DNA from: Branchiostoma floridae
Lineage: Eukaryota; Chordata; Leptocardii; Amphioxiformes; Branchiostomatidae
Reading direction: 5' to 3'
Length of the DNA: 28,692 nt
Assembly (NCBI RefSeq): GCF_000003815.2
Contig: NC_049979.1
Span: 5,354,873 to 5,383,564 of the forward strand
Made by a program: the position numbers and the translations under genes. The notes beneath the pieces were generated by a model. That model was given only the letters and a program-made list of their open reading frames with translations. It was not told where the DNA came from and ran no database searches. Below, piece by piece: positions 1 through 8,916 of this stretch. The first letter of the stretch is position 1. Every line of letters begins with the position of its first letter.

Positions 1-270
1 AGGAAATTTCCCAACAAAATAATTAGCACTTTGAATGAAGTCAAGTTAATCACAGCATTGTTTCCCACTCCCCATTCTCGTCCCATTTCCTTCACACTGA
101 CGATAATTAGGACCAATTTTGTCCAACTGTCCGGAAAACAATAACAACTGAGCAGATGGGAGGGGGAAGGTGAAGAAAGCCTCCTAAAACTATCAGCAGG
201 CACACGCGAAGTGCTAATATTTTCATTAGTGTTTGTCATCGCGGATTATTTTCCCATCAGTAACAAGTTG
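1..270. promoter_or_regulatory. candidate intronic cis-regulatory cluster (TAAT-rich)
   Basis: Six TAAT or ATTA cores fall within 270 bases, near 21, 47, 110, 212, 224 and 244: ATAATTAGC, GTTAATCAC, ATAATTAGG, GCTAATAT, CATTAGTG and GGATTATT. Sox-like CATTGTT and ACAATAACAA strings lie between them. GGATTA is also the preferred core of Otx itself, so autoregulation is possible. AT-rich sequence raises the chance rate, so this is only a candidate. Confidence 0.25.
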
Positions 271-1605
271 TAGAACACAAATGTACCTGAAACACCATGT
301 CCACAGCATGACAGGGGAAACATGAAAATAAATTCCACCTTACGTTATAGCAAACAACGTTTGCTCGATCAGAATCACAACAAAGCTTGAGTGGTAGAAT
401 TACTCCACCATTTTTTGTATGTTTTTACTACAATTTCGACCACTCACTGAACAAAACAAAACGCTTTCAAACCGTGTTGCTGAGATCAAAGACGCGCGTG
501 TCTCTTTTGTTAGCAAAGTGAACATTACGTCAAGCGTATTTGTGTTATCCATTCCGATGATTCTAAAATAAACTTGAGAAGGGGCAGTGTACTTTTAGAA
601 GAGTGAGGTCTTTGTTTCTCTGATGTTAAGATGTGATTCTGTTCAAACTAACATGCAACAAGTAAACAACTGAAGTTTTAGACATGATTTGTAGTACAAT
701 GATTTGTTACTCCATACGTTTCTACTTTTCCATTTTCTATTTTGAGCGTTGAGCATTAGATAGGAGTTAATCTGATGGTAAAGAGTGACCAGAGAAAACA
801 CCGAACCACCTTCCTACATGCATCAATTCACTATAATCTGATGGTTGTCGTTTAATACACTGTGAGTGTGACAGATAAGTGGGTCTTCTGTAAAATTCTG
901 TACGGTGTGGATCTATTTTTTTTACGAACCACAGATCCTAATGACTCAAAACCGTGGGCGGCAAACACCACTACACTCTTGTCTCTCCTCTTCAAACAAT
1001 TTGTCCAGAAAAGACAGCTCGTGGGAATGTTATCACAATATCTATACTGTACTCGACTTTTGGTTACTTGAGGTTACATGCGGATTTTTTTCGACGAATG
1101 AAACGCAAAAATTACCGATATCTTAAGCTACAAACCACGCGGCCCGGTGAGACGAATGTAGTGTGTACCTCAGGAAGTAGTAGTTGACATTACAGGTTGA
1201 TCACCAAATACTAGTTTATCTGATACCAGCTGATAACACTTTGTTAAAAGATTATGGTACGACCCAATTGTGGTTTCGATGCCTAAAATCGACAAACGAA
1301 GCAGTGTGAAGTTTCAGGAGAATTTAACTGTAAAGGCCTGACTACTATCTAGCATCCTGATTTTCCGATATAAGAACATCCGTGGTGCACGCCGAGATTT
1401 ATACATCACACAAGCGAACAACTCTATTTGGTCTATCATACGAAATGGAACTTTTGCATTCTTCTACTAACTAGCTTATATTGACAGACGACTTTTCTTC
1501 CCAGTTCAGAAGGATACCGCACTATAGGAAGTCTCCCAAGCACTTACCACACCGAAAAGAACGTAAGATCTATAGTACATCGTTAATATAGTAAAGACCG
1601 CTCAC
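1..1605 (-). other. Otx: Otx intron 1 (donor-proximal part)
   Basis: The intron starts at the GTGAGC donor at 1605-1600 on the minus strand and runs off the left end. No homeodomain-coding frame is visible here, in particular no sequence for the WFKNRRAK helix. The short ORFs at 862-1187 on the plus strand overlap in all three frames and look like chance. Nothing repetitive was recognised. Confidence 0.8.
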
Positions 1606-1738
1606 CTGTGTAAGCGCTTGTCGGGTTGTAGTACTGGCTAACCCCGACCCCAGGGTGGTGGTGATGCGTCATCAGGTCGATACTCGGGTTGGACAGACTC
1701 AGTCCGTTCATACCGTACGGTGACTTCATGTACGCCAT
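1606..1738 (-). CDS. Otx: Otx homeodomain protein, first coding exon (partial gene)
   Basis: This is the amino end of Otx, a paired-type (K50) homeodomain transcription factor that specifies anterior head and forebrain identity and acts in the nucleus. Read on the minus strand from the ATG at 1738, the exon encodes 44 residues plus one base. It starts MAYMKSPYGMNGLSLS, continues with NPSIDLM, a run of four histidines and a PGVGVSQYYNP stretch, and ends SAYT. Vertebrate OTX2 has the same layout: a short Y-K-P-Y block, the invariant NGLSL, then a DL-HP-VG stretch before the first intron. The exon ends in ACAG|GTGAGC at 1606/1605, giving a phase-1 intron. The start context (AAG ATG G) is strong, and AAGATGGCG there is also a YY1-type site. 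The homeodomain and carboxyl exons are absent from 1-1605, so they must lie beyond the left edge. Seen: frame, donor and motif. Known: the conserved Otx amino end. Confident. Confidence 0.93.
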
Positions 1739-1800
1739 CTTGATTCCAACTCAGGTCGATGATCTACAAGTGGGAAACACGAGAGAGAGAGAGAGAGATG
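1739..1800 (-). other. Otx: Otx 5' leader with CT tract and possible 3' splice site
   Basis: On the minus strand, a CT tract (complement of 1781-1798) is followed by GTTTCCCACTTGTAG ending at 1764, then 25 bases to the Otx ATG. This is the shape of a pyrimidine tract plus AG acceptor, so the coding exon may really be 1606-1763 with a separate non-coding first exon upstream. Alternatively the tract lies inside a continuous 5' UTR fed by the promoter-like block at 1885-1955. Confidence 0.5.
1781..1798. repeat. (GA)9 microsatellite
   Basis: Nine GA units on the plus strand, CT on the Otx strand, starting 17 bases upstream of the possible Otx acceptor. It may serve as a pyrimidine tract or a GAGA-type promoter element. 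Confidence 0.9.
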
Positions 1801-1879
1801 TTGTAGGTGTGCGCCTGACCGGTTGGTGGAGCTCTCTGACCCGGAATGCTGAGCACGAGAAATGCCCACTTTGTTTTGT

Positions 1880-1960
1880 ACCTCTGCGCCTGCGCAGGTG
1901 AGTTTACTCTAGCCAATCAGAGGCGGTCGCGCTAAAACAATGTTCTCTTTCCAATCTAAC
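1880..1960 (-). promoter_or_regulatory. probable Otx core promoter region, TATA-less
   Basis: TGCGCCTGCGCA at 1885-1896 differs from the NRF1 palindrome at one base. CCAAT boxes sit at 1913-1917 and 1951-1955, and read ATTGG in the Otx direction. No TATA box lies between here and the ATG 150-200 bases downstream. NRF1 plus CCAAT is typical of CpG-type animal promoters. The Otx assignment rests on position and the transcription start is not determined. The plus strand here also has a perfect CAG|GTGAGT donor string at 1895-1902, which could belong to a divergent transcript or be chance. Confidence 0.5.
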
Positions 1961-2330
1961 ACGATCTTTGTTCATCAGACAAGCTTTGATTGGGTTTGTA
2001 TACAGAGTTTGTCAAATAAAGATAACCATCGCTTGATGTATTGAGTGGTGAGTGATGGCGGAAAGTTTGGGCAACGCCTGACATGAATCGCCATGTTTGT
2101 TTCTGTATTCAATTGGAAAATGATGACGAAATTGTGTATGAATAATACGACAACAATGCACTTTAGGAAATAGCTGTTTACAGTCCACTCTCTCCAGGAG
2201 TGACTCATCAAGAGAGTATTGTGACACACTGTCCACTCGTTCCGTGGCCAGCTACTCACGCCAGTGAAACATGACAGTTGAAATGTTAAGGACACGCGGA
2301 TGTAGTGTTCCGGTACGGAACTGTTTCTCT
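1961..2330. other. non-coding, upstream of Otx
   Basis: No gene recognised. A GTGAGT donor-like string on the minus strand at 2259-2254 could end a non-coding Otx first exon, but the preceding base is C, which makes it weak. The 106-codon minus-strand ORF here resembles nothing I know. Confidence 0.4.
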
Positions 2331-2332
2331 CG

Positions 2333-2516
2333 CCTGGCCGAATAGAAATAGGGGACTTTGGTCAAATTAGGAATAAAGGCCTAGTAGGAGTAACTTGGCC
2401 CAGGAGTATTGCCCGGCCGTTGAGGAAATAAGCCGACTCCCCAAGTGTACTATTGACTCTATTTGTCCAATTTCTACTATAAGACCACCGATCCGCGGAG
2501 CCTGGTAGAGGCTAAG
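2333..2516 (-). mobile_element. foldback-type repeat, family F copy 1
   Basis: On the minus strand it starts AGCCTCTACCAGGCTCCGCG, continues with a TAGAAATTGGACAAATAGAG block shared with 17745-17783, and runs into a 90-base block at 2333-2425 that is repeated at about 80% identity at 5811-5905 (GCCT-CCGAATAG-AATAGGGG, then CTAGTAGGAGT). It encodes no protein. The shared blocks show that this is a dispersed element and not unique sequence. Confidence 0.7.
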
Positions 2517-2589
2517 GAACTGTGCCGCTGGGCACGCTATGCCTACCAGCCCATACCACACACAAGTCCCCTCAGTACAACTGCATTAG

Positions 2590-2710
2590 TGTGTTGAATA
2601 GCATTAAGCTCACTAAACTGTAGGGCGGAGAAATGTGGGGCTTTGACACTAATTAGCACAACTTTGGGAGATAATTAATGATCCCCAAATGACCGGGGTG
2701 AACCCACGTT
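2590..2710. promoter_or_regulatory. candidate conserved non-coding element (TAATTA pair)
   Basis: CACTAATTAGCACAAC and GATAATTAATGATCC lie within 40 bases in otherwise unique sequence. Paired TAATTA homeodomain sites of this kind are common in developmental enhancers. Candidate only. Confidence 0.25.
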
Positions 2711-3360
2711 TTCTTCTAGAGCGGTCTGAAACGGTAATTCAATGTGATCGATATGTCCGTATTAAGTCATGTGGATGTCTATTGCTAGTTCCCACTAGTT
2801 AGGATCTATTTTTCCGTGCAGGAGGACATGAAAGGCCTATCCTTCAGACGCTCCTCTTGTTGTCCACTGAGTTGGATTTTGTCGCCTGTTTGTATGTCAA
2901 GGGGTCTGCTTAACGCAACGTGTGTCTAATTTATAAACAGTTGTGACACATGAGGACCGGCCGACCGCCAGGACCCGACTGGGCACACAATCGCCACCTT
3001 TGCCGGGGTTATAAGCTACTGCCACTCAACGGTAAAAAGCAGGGGGCAGAGGAGACGGTGCGGGTAATACGTGCTGTGTGGCGGCATTGTGTACTTGTCG
3101 CCGCTACTGTTTCGAGGTTGTGGTAAAACATTGGGAACTTGACCGAGGAGAATTCGTTTGAAAGCTGCGAGCACTCGACGCGCCGATGAATGGTCGACGA
3201 CGGGAAAATGCATGCCGCGGCTCCTTCGTTCGTTTTCCCCCTCAGACGAGCGAACAACTGGCTCTCGGAAGTGCGGGGACAATGCGCGAACCACTCCACG
3301 GAATAACCACCCCTCCGAGTAATCATCGCCCATTGTTCCCTGTTTTGTTCTGCCCATCTT
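2711..3360. other. unique sequence, GC-rich after 2950
   Basis: No gene recognised. From about 2950 the sequence becomes CpG-rich. Two overlapping minus-strand ORFs (3009-3326 and 3016-3357) share it in different frames and look like products of stop-codon depletion in GC-rich DNA. Confidence 0.35.
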
Positions 3361-3397
3361 GTCGCCTAATTATTCCCCTTGATTGGTCGCCTAATTA
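3361..3397. promoter_or_regulatory. 12-base direct repeat with homeodomain core
   Basis: GTCGCCTAATTA occurs at 3361-3372 and again at 3386-3397, with an inverted CCAAT box (GATTGG, 3381-3386) between. The spacing is 25 bases, about two and a half helical turns. It sits 45-80 bases upstream of the ATG of the ORF at 3443. Confidence 0.4.
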
Positions 3398-3442
3398 ATT
3401 GCACGTTCACACCTCGGACAGTCCGAGAGAATTCCAGCCAAG

Positions 3443-3970
3443 ATGCCAGACAAAAACTCCCGGGGAGACTGGAGGGCAAGGGCCAACCGTGGACCCGTCA
3501 GGGGGCCGAGCGGGCTGAAAGGACCACCAAACTGTCGCCCCGCATTAGTCGGGACGTACAGGGGCCCCATAAAGGAACAGCCCTCGCTCCCAGCACAAGG
3601 TTTCAGCCGAGACACTCATGTGTACAATGGGAAAACTGTGACTGTGAATTGTCCCGGACATACGAAACGTTACGCGGCCCTGCCAGGACCTGACTTGCAA
3701 ATCAGATTAGACTTAGCAGACAATGCATGTACGATAGCACGGCCACAGACACCGAACAGCCGTCCTTATGCCGTGCGTCTCATCCTATCATACAGTCAAG
3801 AGGAGTATTATAACGGTCCAAACACCTTGTCTAGTCTACGTTCTCTCATCATCAACCACACCGGGCTGTACTTTCGACAAGGACAATTGTCGGAACCGGT
3901 CAGACATTGTAAACCAGACCACCAATGTGCCATTCGTATCATTTGCGCGCCATTATGTATGTTTTCATAA
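3443..3970 (+). CDS. unassigned ORF of 175 codons
   Basis: This is one of the two longest uninterrupted ORFs outside the gap. The start context (CCAAG ATG C, A at -3) is acceptable, and an inverted CCAAT box lies about 60 bases upstream. The predicted protein is basic and Gly/Pro/Arg-rich in its first 60 residues, with no signal peptide, transmembrane segment or domain that I recognise. Its last third contains scattered cysteines (HCKPDHQC, IICAPLC). The first half overlaps a 104-codon ORF in another frame, which suggests that GC-rich composition alone keeps stops rare. A chance ORF is at least as likely as a gene. If real it would be a single-exon gene transcribed away from Otx. Confidence 0.2.
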   Translation: MPDKNSRGDWRARANRGPVRGPSGLKGPPNCRPALVGTYRGPIKEQPSLPAQGFSRDTHVYNGKTVTVNCPGHTKRYAALPGPDLQIRLDLADNACTIARPQTPNSRPYAVRLILSYSQEEYYNGPNTLSSLRSLIINHTGLYFRQGQLSEPVRHCKPDHQCAIRIICAPLCMFS

Positions 3971-4390
3971 TTGCTGGTGATATGGATAGACGATGGCTTA
4001 GATGCGTTGGACGTTTTTTTTATGGATATGCAACTAATACCAGTCATATATCAAGCCTGCGGGAACAGTATGTGGCATGTGGGTATCAGGAACACCGGAA
4101 AAACTTCTTTTCTCTCTGCTAACCTGTGATCCTGTTTTCCACCCAATTACTTGTCGCAACGACGCTGTCTCCTTACTGTGAGCGACTAAGTTGCCGTTGA
4201 AAGGATAATGAACACGTAGGTCGACACCGGTCAGGTTTATTCACTGGGAATGACCCGTCTCCACAGACCGTGCTCCTGTCCTGGCTATCCACTTGTGATC
4301 GTGCATTCCAACAGGGGTATTTTTGTGATCATTCTAATGGTTCGAAAATCAAGTGTTGAAAAAAAATTGTCATTGCAATCGTAGTTCGAA
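3971..4390. other. non-coding stretch
   Basis: No gene, repeat copy or clear motif group recognised. Confidence 0.4.
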
Positions 4391-4392
4391 TG

Positions 4393-4581
4393 TTGTAAAT
4401 GCCGAAATTTTCGCGGTTGCTTTATGTTCGCGGTTTTTGCGTTGCAAATTTGCCGCGAATTTAAAACCAACGCGAACATTTTTCCATGGCAGTAAGACAC
4501 TACAGTACATGGTGCTACCCGCGGCGAACTTAAAACCGCTACCGCGAAATCAAATCCCCGCGAACTTAAATGCATTTACAG
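4393..4581. mobile_element. small inverted-repeat element of the CGCGAA type
   Basis: The ends are inverted: TGTAAATGCCGAAATTTTCG on the left, and the reverse complement of GCGAACTTAAATGCATTTACA on the right. The interior repeats CGCGAA and TTAAAACC blocks. Elements of this pattern (TGTAAATGC termini with CGCGAA tracts) are common in invertebrate genomes as non-autonomous DNA transposons. About 190 bases with no coding capacity. The target duplication is not clear. Confidence 0.6.
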
Positions 4582-5005
4582 TGGTCTTCAATACATATCT
4601 CGAAAGGTTTTCAAATTCCCGACATTTTCTTATTTACTTGACCGAACGTCAACCACTGTCTTAAATACGTCAGCTACCAGAGAACCCTCCCATTGGCTCT
4701 TACTTAGAGCCTGCTGACAACAGAAATAGCCATCAGCGATGATTTTCCTTGGTACTTAATCAGGTGATCTAAATAGGGGTACATCCAGAGCGTCAGCGAT
4801 TGGTCATCACATATTCAACCACCTTAGATTTTAATCATATTGAAGAAGCGAAAAGGAGTCCCTGGTTTCCTACATATGTGATCCTTTCGTTACGTGAGGA
4901 AAACACCATAATGTACAGAACCCAGTTGTACATGAACCGTGTACGAATATTTAGCGTTGAAATTATTCGCCAATGCCACGTACATAGCTCACACCATGTA
5001 CTAAT
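4582..5005. other. non-coding stretch
   Basis: Nothing recognised apart from a chance-length ORF of 72 codons at 4800-5018. Confidence 0.4.
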
Positions 5006-5007
5006 AT

Positions 5008-5230
5008 CCTCTTTCTAGGACGGCGCTCTCGCCGCGCTCTCCCTGCGACCTAAAATTTGACACATCGCTCAACGAATTCTTTAGAAAAGAAACGAATCTT
5101 TCGTGTGTTTTGTTGTCTTCTCAGTCACACTTTTACGTTTTGTATGATATACCCAGTCTGAAAGCGAAGGTTACTCATATCCTATTTAGGTCGCAGTGAG
5201 AGCGCAGCGCGATCGCCGTCTAGTGGACAG
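5008..5230 (+). mobile_element. MITE family A, copy 1
   Basis: Inverted termini of about 40 bases: CTAGGACGGCGCTCTCGCCG on the left, and on the right the reverse complement CTAGACGGCGATCGCGCTGC, both continuing to CTGCGACCTAAA. The AT-rich core contains ATCGCTCAACGAATT and CACACTTTTAC-TTTTGTATGATA. It has no coding capacity. Three more copies lie in the window (6127, 22604, 23992). Confidence 0.85.
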
Positions 5231-5793
5231 TGAGAGTAGTGCTGATGTTTCGGGGATTGTCTAAAGCGACCTCCGTCTTGAGTGGTCTTGACCCACTGTA
5301 CATGCGTCTCTAGCTTCTGTCGAGAGTCTTGACAACAAATTTGAACTGGCGTTGGGGAAATGCATCTTTATGAGATTTACCCAAAATAGATGACCTTCGA
5401 CATTATCAAACTGTTGTCTTTGTATAGTTGCCAAAAACCTGGATAAGAAATGTCGTCACTAACTTTTGGTCAACAAGAGATCTTCTCAGAAAAAAAAGCT
5501 GGGCATCTTTCCGCTAGGCACAGAATTGTGTAAATGTTTGGGGCATCAGATCAAGCTTTGTTGGCTTTGGACTAGCGCGGATACGGGACAGTTGGAAGGC
5601 ATGTGAGAATGTGAAAGTGTAGTTATAAATATCATGTTTGAATTATGAGTTCCCTGGCCTGAAAACGCTTTTCCTCCCTTCTTCTGTGTACCGTACTTAT
5701 TACAATTGATTTGCATTTGTCATCCCTTGTAACATTGTGTAAAGGCATGTTGGCCGAGCTGTGAGGCATGCGTCGCCCCGACGCGACAGCCGT
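5231..5793. other. non-coding stretch
   Basis: Unique-looking sequence with no gene or repeat copy recognised. Confidence 0.4.
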
Positions 5794-5910
5794 AGTCTCT
5801 ACCAGACTCCCGCCTGACCGAATAGCAATAGGGGAATTTTGCCAAGTTAGAAATAAAAGTCTAGTAGGAGTTGATTGGCCTAGGAGTGAACTGACCGGCC
5901 GCTGACTGGA
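5794..5910 (+). mobile_element. foldback-type repeat, family F copy 2 (internally deleted)
   Basis: It begins AGTCTCTACCAGACTCC, the same end as copies at 17726 and 8591. It passes directly into the 90-base GCCTGACCGAATAGCAATAG block that also occurs at 2333-2425. The middle section seen in the copy at 2333-2516 is missing, so this looks like a deletion derivative. Confidence 0.6.
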
Positions 5911-6126
5911 TATACTGCAAAAGCCTGACTGAAAACCAAAAGTAACTTTATATTTGTCCCTATTTGGCCCTAATTCTTCTTTTTTTTTTTTTAAAATCCA
6001 ACTGACATGTTTGCCTGGAGACTACGACAGCCGCATCTTTCTGTCAGACGGCGCGGGTTGTCTAGCCTTGTCAGTCTCCCGAACAAGGGGATAGGCACGT
6101 TCGAGTGTTCGCCAATCACATGTCAG

Positions 6127-6594
6127 TTCCAGTTTCCACTAGGACGGCGCTCTCGCCGCGCTCTTTCTGCGACCTAGTTTTTTTTTGCCAGATCGCTCAA
6201 CGAATTGTTTTTCACACTTTGTGTCTTTTCCTGTCCTTCAGTCACACTTTTATCATGCTGTATGATACAATGACAATGACAATGACAATGATCTTTATTG
6301 CATATTCCTGCCCAACATGGGCTAAATGCATTGGGTTGGATAACTTAAGTATACGTGAAACAGGTTACATCTTATATCATCTAAAATCTACATAGTCTCT
6401 TCTCTCTTTTTGAAACTTGTGTGAACAAATTTACAAATCTTTTTTTAAGTGCGCTGTATCTATTAGTCATCATAATATAGTTGAACATATGATACAACCA
6501 GTATGAAATCAAAGGTTGCACAAATCGTATTTAGATCGCAGTGAGAGCGCATCGCAATCGCGGTCTAGACGTCTGGTGTTCGTGGAATGGGGGC
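6127..6594 (+). mobile_element. MITE family A, copy 2, split by a nested insertion
   Basis: The left terminus (CTAGGACGGCGCTCTCGCCG, 6139 onward) and right terminus (GATCGCAGTGAGAGCGCATC up to GGTCTAG near 6568) are clear. The core is interrupted at 6271-6487. Beyond GGTCTAG, a 14-base insertion separates the terminal TGGAATGGGGGCC from its usual position. Confidence 0.8.
6271..6487 (-). mobile_element. 5'-truncated non-LTR retrotransposon or SINE 3' end
   Basis: Read on the minus strand it ends GCAATAAAGATCATTGTCAT and a short ATTGTC repeat tail. The insert is flanked by a perfect 10-base duplication, TATGATACAA, at 6261-6270 and 6488-6497. Other family A copies have this site uninterrupted, which confirms the insertion. 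It matches 8917-9080 over about 160 bases. Microsatellite 3' tails of this kind are typical of CR1/L2-like elements; the exact clade is not determined. Confidence 0.8.
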
Positions 6595-6599
6595 CTTAC

Positions 6600-6930
6600 G
6601 TTTTGTGTGTTTACCTGGAAATCCAATCCACTGACGATTATGGTATTATGCATATAACTTGGAAGTCAACCACTCCAATATCACGTCAACAGAGCAGCGA
6701 GAAAAGTTTGCCTCTGACTCTGACAACGATTTTTTTTCAGACCTCGTTTGCCGCCAAACTTCTTCCCCCAGAATTTGATAAATGCGCGGGTTTTAAAAGT
6801 ATACGTTAGTATAAATCGTAACGTCGTTTTTGCCACGATGGAGTGGGCGTAGCGATCGGGCCGCTATCGCTGCACGCCCGTCACAATCCATTTTGGGGCA
6901 CATCCGCGCTATCGGGCCGTTCCAACACTG
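6600..6930. other. non-coding stretch with imperfect hairpin
   Basis: Unique sequence. GGGCGTAGCGAT at 6845-6856 pairs with ATCGCTGCACGCCC at 6866-6879 apart from a two-base bulge. ATCGGGCCG occurs at 6855 and again near 6912. Confidence 0.4.
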
Positions 6931-7330
6931 AGCGGGCGCGCGCCACTGTTACGATATAATAACCCCATCGTTTTTCCCGAATTGGAAATTGATTAGAACA
7001 TACTGAATATTTCCGTCCAGTCCATTTCTCGTGTGAGCACTCTCAGCGGCGGGCCCCCGGACGTACCCCATGCCAGCCGTGTAATCGCAGATAATTTGCC
7101 CGCATTGTGCGGTCGGTGCTGCCGCGCAACACAAACCTATCGCACTGGAAACATCCGCGATCGCGCGCCCGATAACGGCGCCAATCCCGGGCTGTGTGCG
7201 TCTGATAGCCGGGAGATTGAAGTGCGCCGGCGAGCGCCGTGAATTTGCGAGACCGCTAATGCAATTTGGAGAATTATCATCCTCCAACACACTGATATGC
7301 CACTCAACGCAGCCATACAAGAGACGGCTT
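6930..7330. promoter_or_regulatory. GC/CpG-rich island, possible regulatory element
   Basis: A CpG-dense block (about 7040-7245) lies between AT-rich edges carrying homeodomain-like ATTGATTAG and GCTAATGCAATTTGG-GAATTATC. No reading frame here looks like a known protein; the 123-codon minus-strand and 69-codon plus-strand ORFs are mutual shadows. It could be an enhancer or promoter. Basis: composition only. Confidence 0.25.
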
Positions 7331-8528
7331 TCTAACGAGCACGGGGTGAAATAAAATTTCCGTCACTCCCGCACAATGGATGTACCTGAACGGCAATTTG
7401 CTAATCCCCATAACTCATAGAAATTGAAGGTTAAAGTCTACCCAAACTGTCAGGAAACTATTGACTTTGGTTAATATATCCTGTCATATGTAGTCTATTG
7501 ATGGCGCTGGGGCACACGCGCATGTCGCCCGCTACAGAAACTCGGCCTGAATAAAGGACTCTTCTCTGCAAATATTCCTCCGAAAAATGTGCGGTCTGTA
7601 GAAATAACCACTTCTATCTGTTTGAAAACATTGATGATAGTAATTCAAATAAACACTTTATTTGAGCACCAATCACTGTTATCGTTTCGATCAGTGAAAC
7701 ACAATGGGAAATAATCAAACGGCAAATCATGTCAATCATCATATTTGTTTTTTGATCATCGTCGCACAAACGTTGGAGATAATCTTGAACACTAAAAGTT
7801 GATATAACCAAGGACTTGATATAACCAATAAAAGTAAAGACACAGATAGACACAGTTGTCAAGAACCGCAATTTGGCAATAGATACACAAAAACACGCGT
7901 TAACCAAAATATAGATGGAAGTACTTGAGTCTGAGGAATGTTAAAAATGTCCGCTAGAAAATGAACGCGTCAGGGGGCACTTGTTATCAGGAGGAGAATT
8001 CAAACTAGTCGTATTAAGGGTCAATGGGGATAATTAACACATATTGGGGGCGCGACTGGCACGGGCATTAAGAACACTATTTAGTGCAGGTTGCACCATA
8101 CAGAACGTAGCTACTCATTTGTCAACATCAAGACGCTGTATTTCAATGCATCAAATATTCCCCGTTTGTGAGATGAATTACGGTTATTACAGTCAATATC
8201 AAACTCTTGTTATAACAACTAAGGACCTTTCTGTGGGACAGGTTGATGGGACAGAGTTTAGATAGTCGCTGTTAGAAGGTCTCTTAAGGCTTAAAAAAAA
8301 AAGAACCTCGACGCAATCAAGGTTGTTTACCAATAGCCGGGAATAGAATTCTTCTGCTTTTCATTACCCCGCGTTAGCCGATGAAACGAGGGATAAGTAA
8401 GTGATAAGTTCTCAGGAAACACGAGAAATGGCGTGTCAAGCCTGGTTATGGTGGCCGGGACTGACAATGCGCAGCGTTTCCTGGGTGGGAGTCGGACAGG
8501 CGCCCTGGCCAGGTGCAGCCCGGACTTG
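7331..8528. other. non-coding stretch with small repeats
   Basis: No gene recognised. A 9-base-arm palindrome (TCAAATAAA, CAC, TTTATTTGA) lies at 7645-7665, and the 13-mer TTGATATAACCAA is repeated near 7799 and 7818. Confidence 0.4.
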
Positions 8529-8738
8529 CGCAGTGAAAACGCCTTTGCATGTCCTCCAGAACGAAGTTAACTACTAGTATGCCACTTTAGTCTCTACCAG
8601 ACTCCATAGGTTGCTGGGAAAACCGTAGAAATGAAACGAATAGAGGAGTAAGCCGGCCAACGAAGTACAACTGGCTTACTCCTCTATTTGCTCCATTTTT
8701 TTCAGTGAAAACGCCTTGGCATGTTCTCCAGAACGACA
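8529..8738. repeat. direct repeat flanking a foldback element
   Basis: CAGTGAAAACGCCTTTGCAT at about 8530 and CAGTGAAAACGCCTTGGCAT at about 8704 each continue to CTCCAGAACGA. The repeat unit is about 35 bases with two or three mismatches. It brackets the family F element at 8591-8702 plus about 25 bases. Confidence 0.65.
8591..8702 (+). mobile_element. foldback-type repeat, family F copy 3
   Basis: It starts AGTCTCTACCAGACTCC like copies 2 and 4. It contains a perfect 16-base inverted pair, AATAGAGGAGTAAGCC at 8639-8654 and its complement at 8673-8688, separated by 18 bases. The GGAGTAAGCC arm resembles GGAGTTAGCC in copy 4. Confidence 0.65.
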
Positions 8739-8916
8739 GAATATGTACATTTTGCAACGATTACATATGGAGAGAATACACTTTCTTTTAGACTGGCAAC
8801 TATACACAGAGATGCCAAAATCTCTCATAAGTACACAACAGCTATATCATGAATATGCATGTTTTAGAAAGGACGAAATGTTCAGCAACTAAAAAGTACA
8901 ACGTACTGGAAAAGCT

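Noticed and set aside
1689-1901. Plus-strand ORF of 70 codons
   Set aside because: It is antisense to the Otx exon and runs through the GA repeat; its length comes from the opposite-strand coding sequence and low complexity.
3009-3357. Two overlapping minus-strand ORFs of 105 and 113 codons
   Set aside because: They share the same bases in different frames in CpG-rich DNA, with no recognisable motif.
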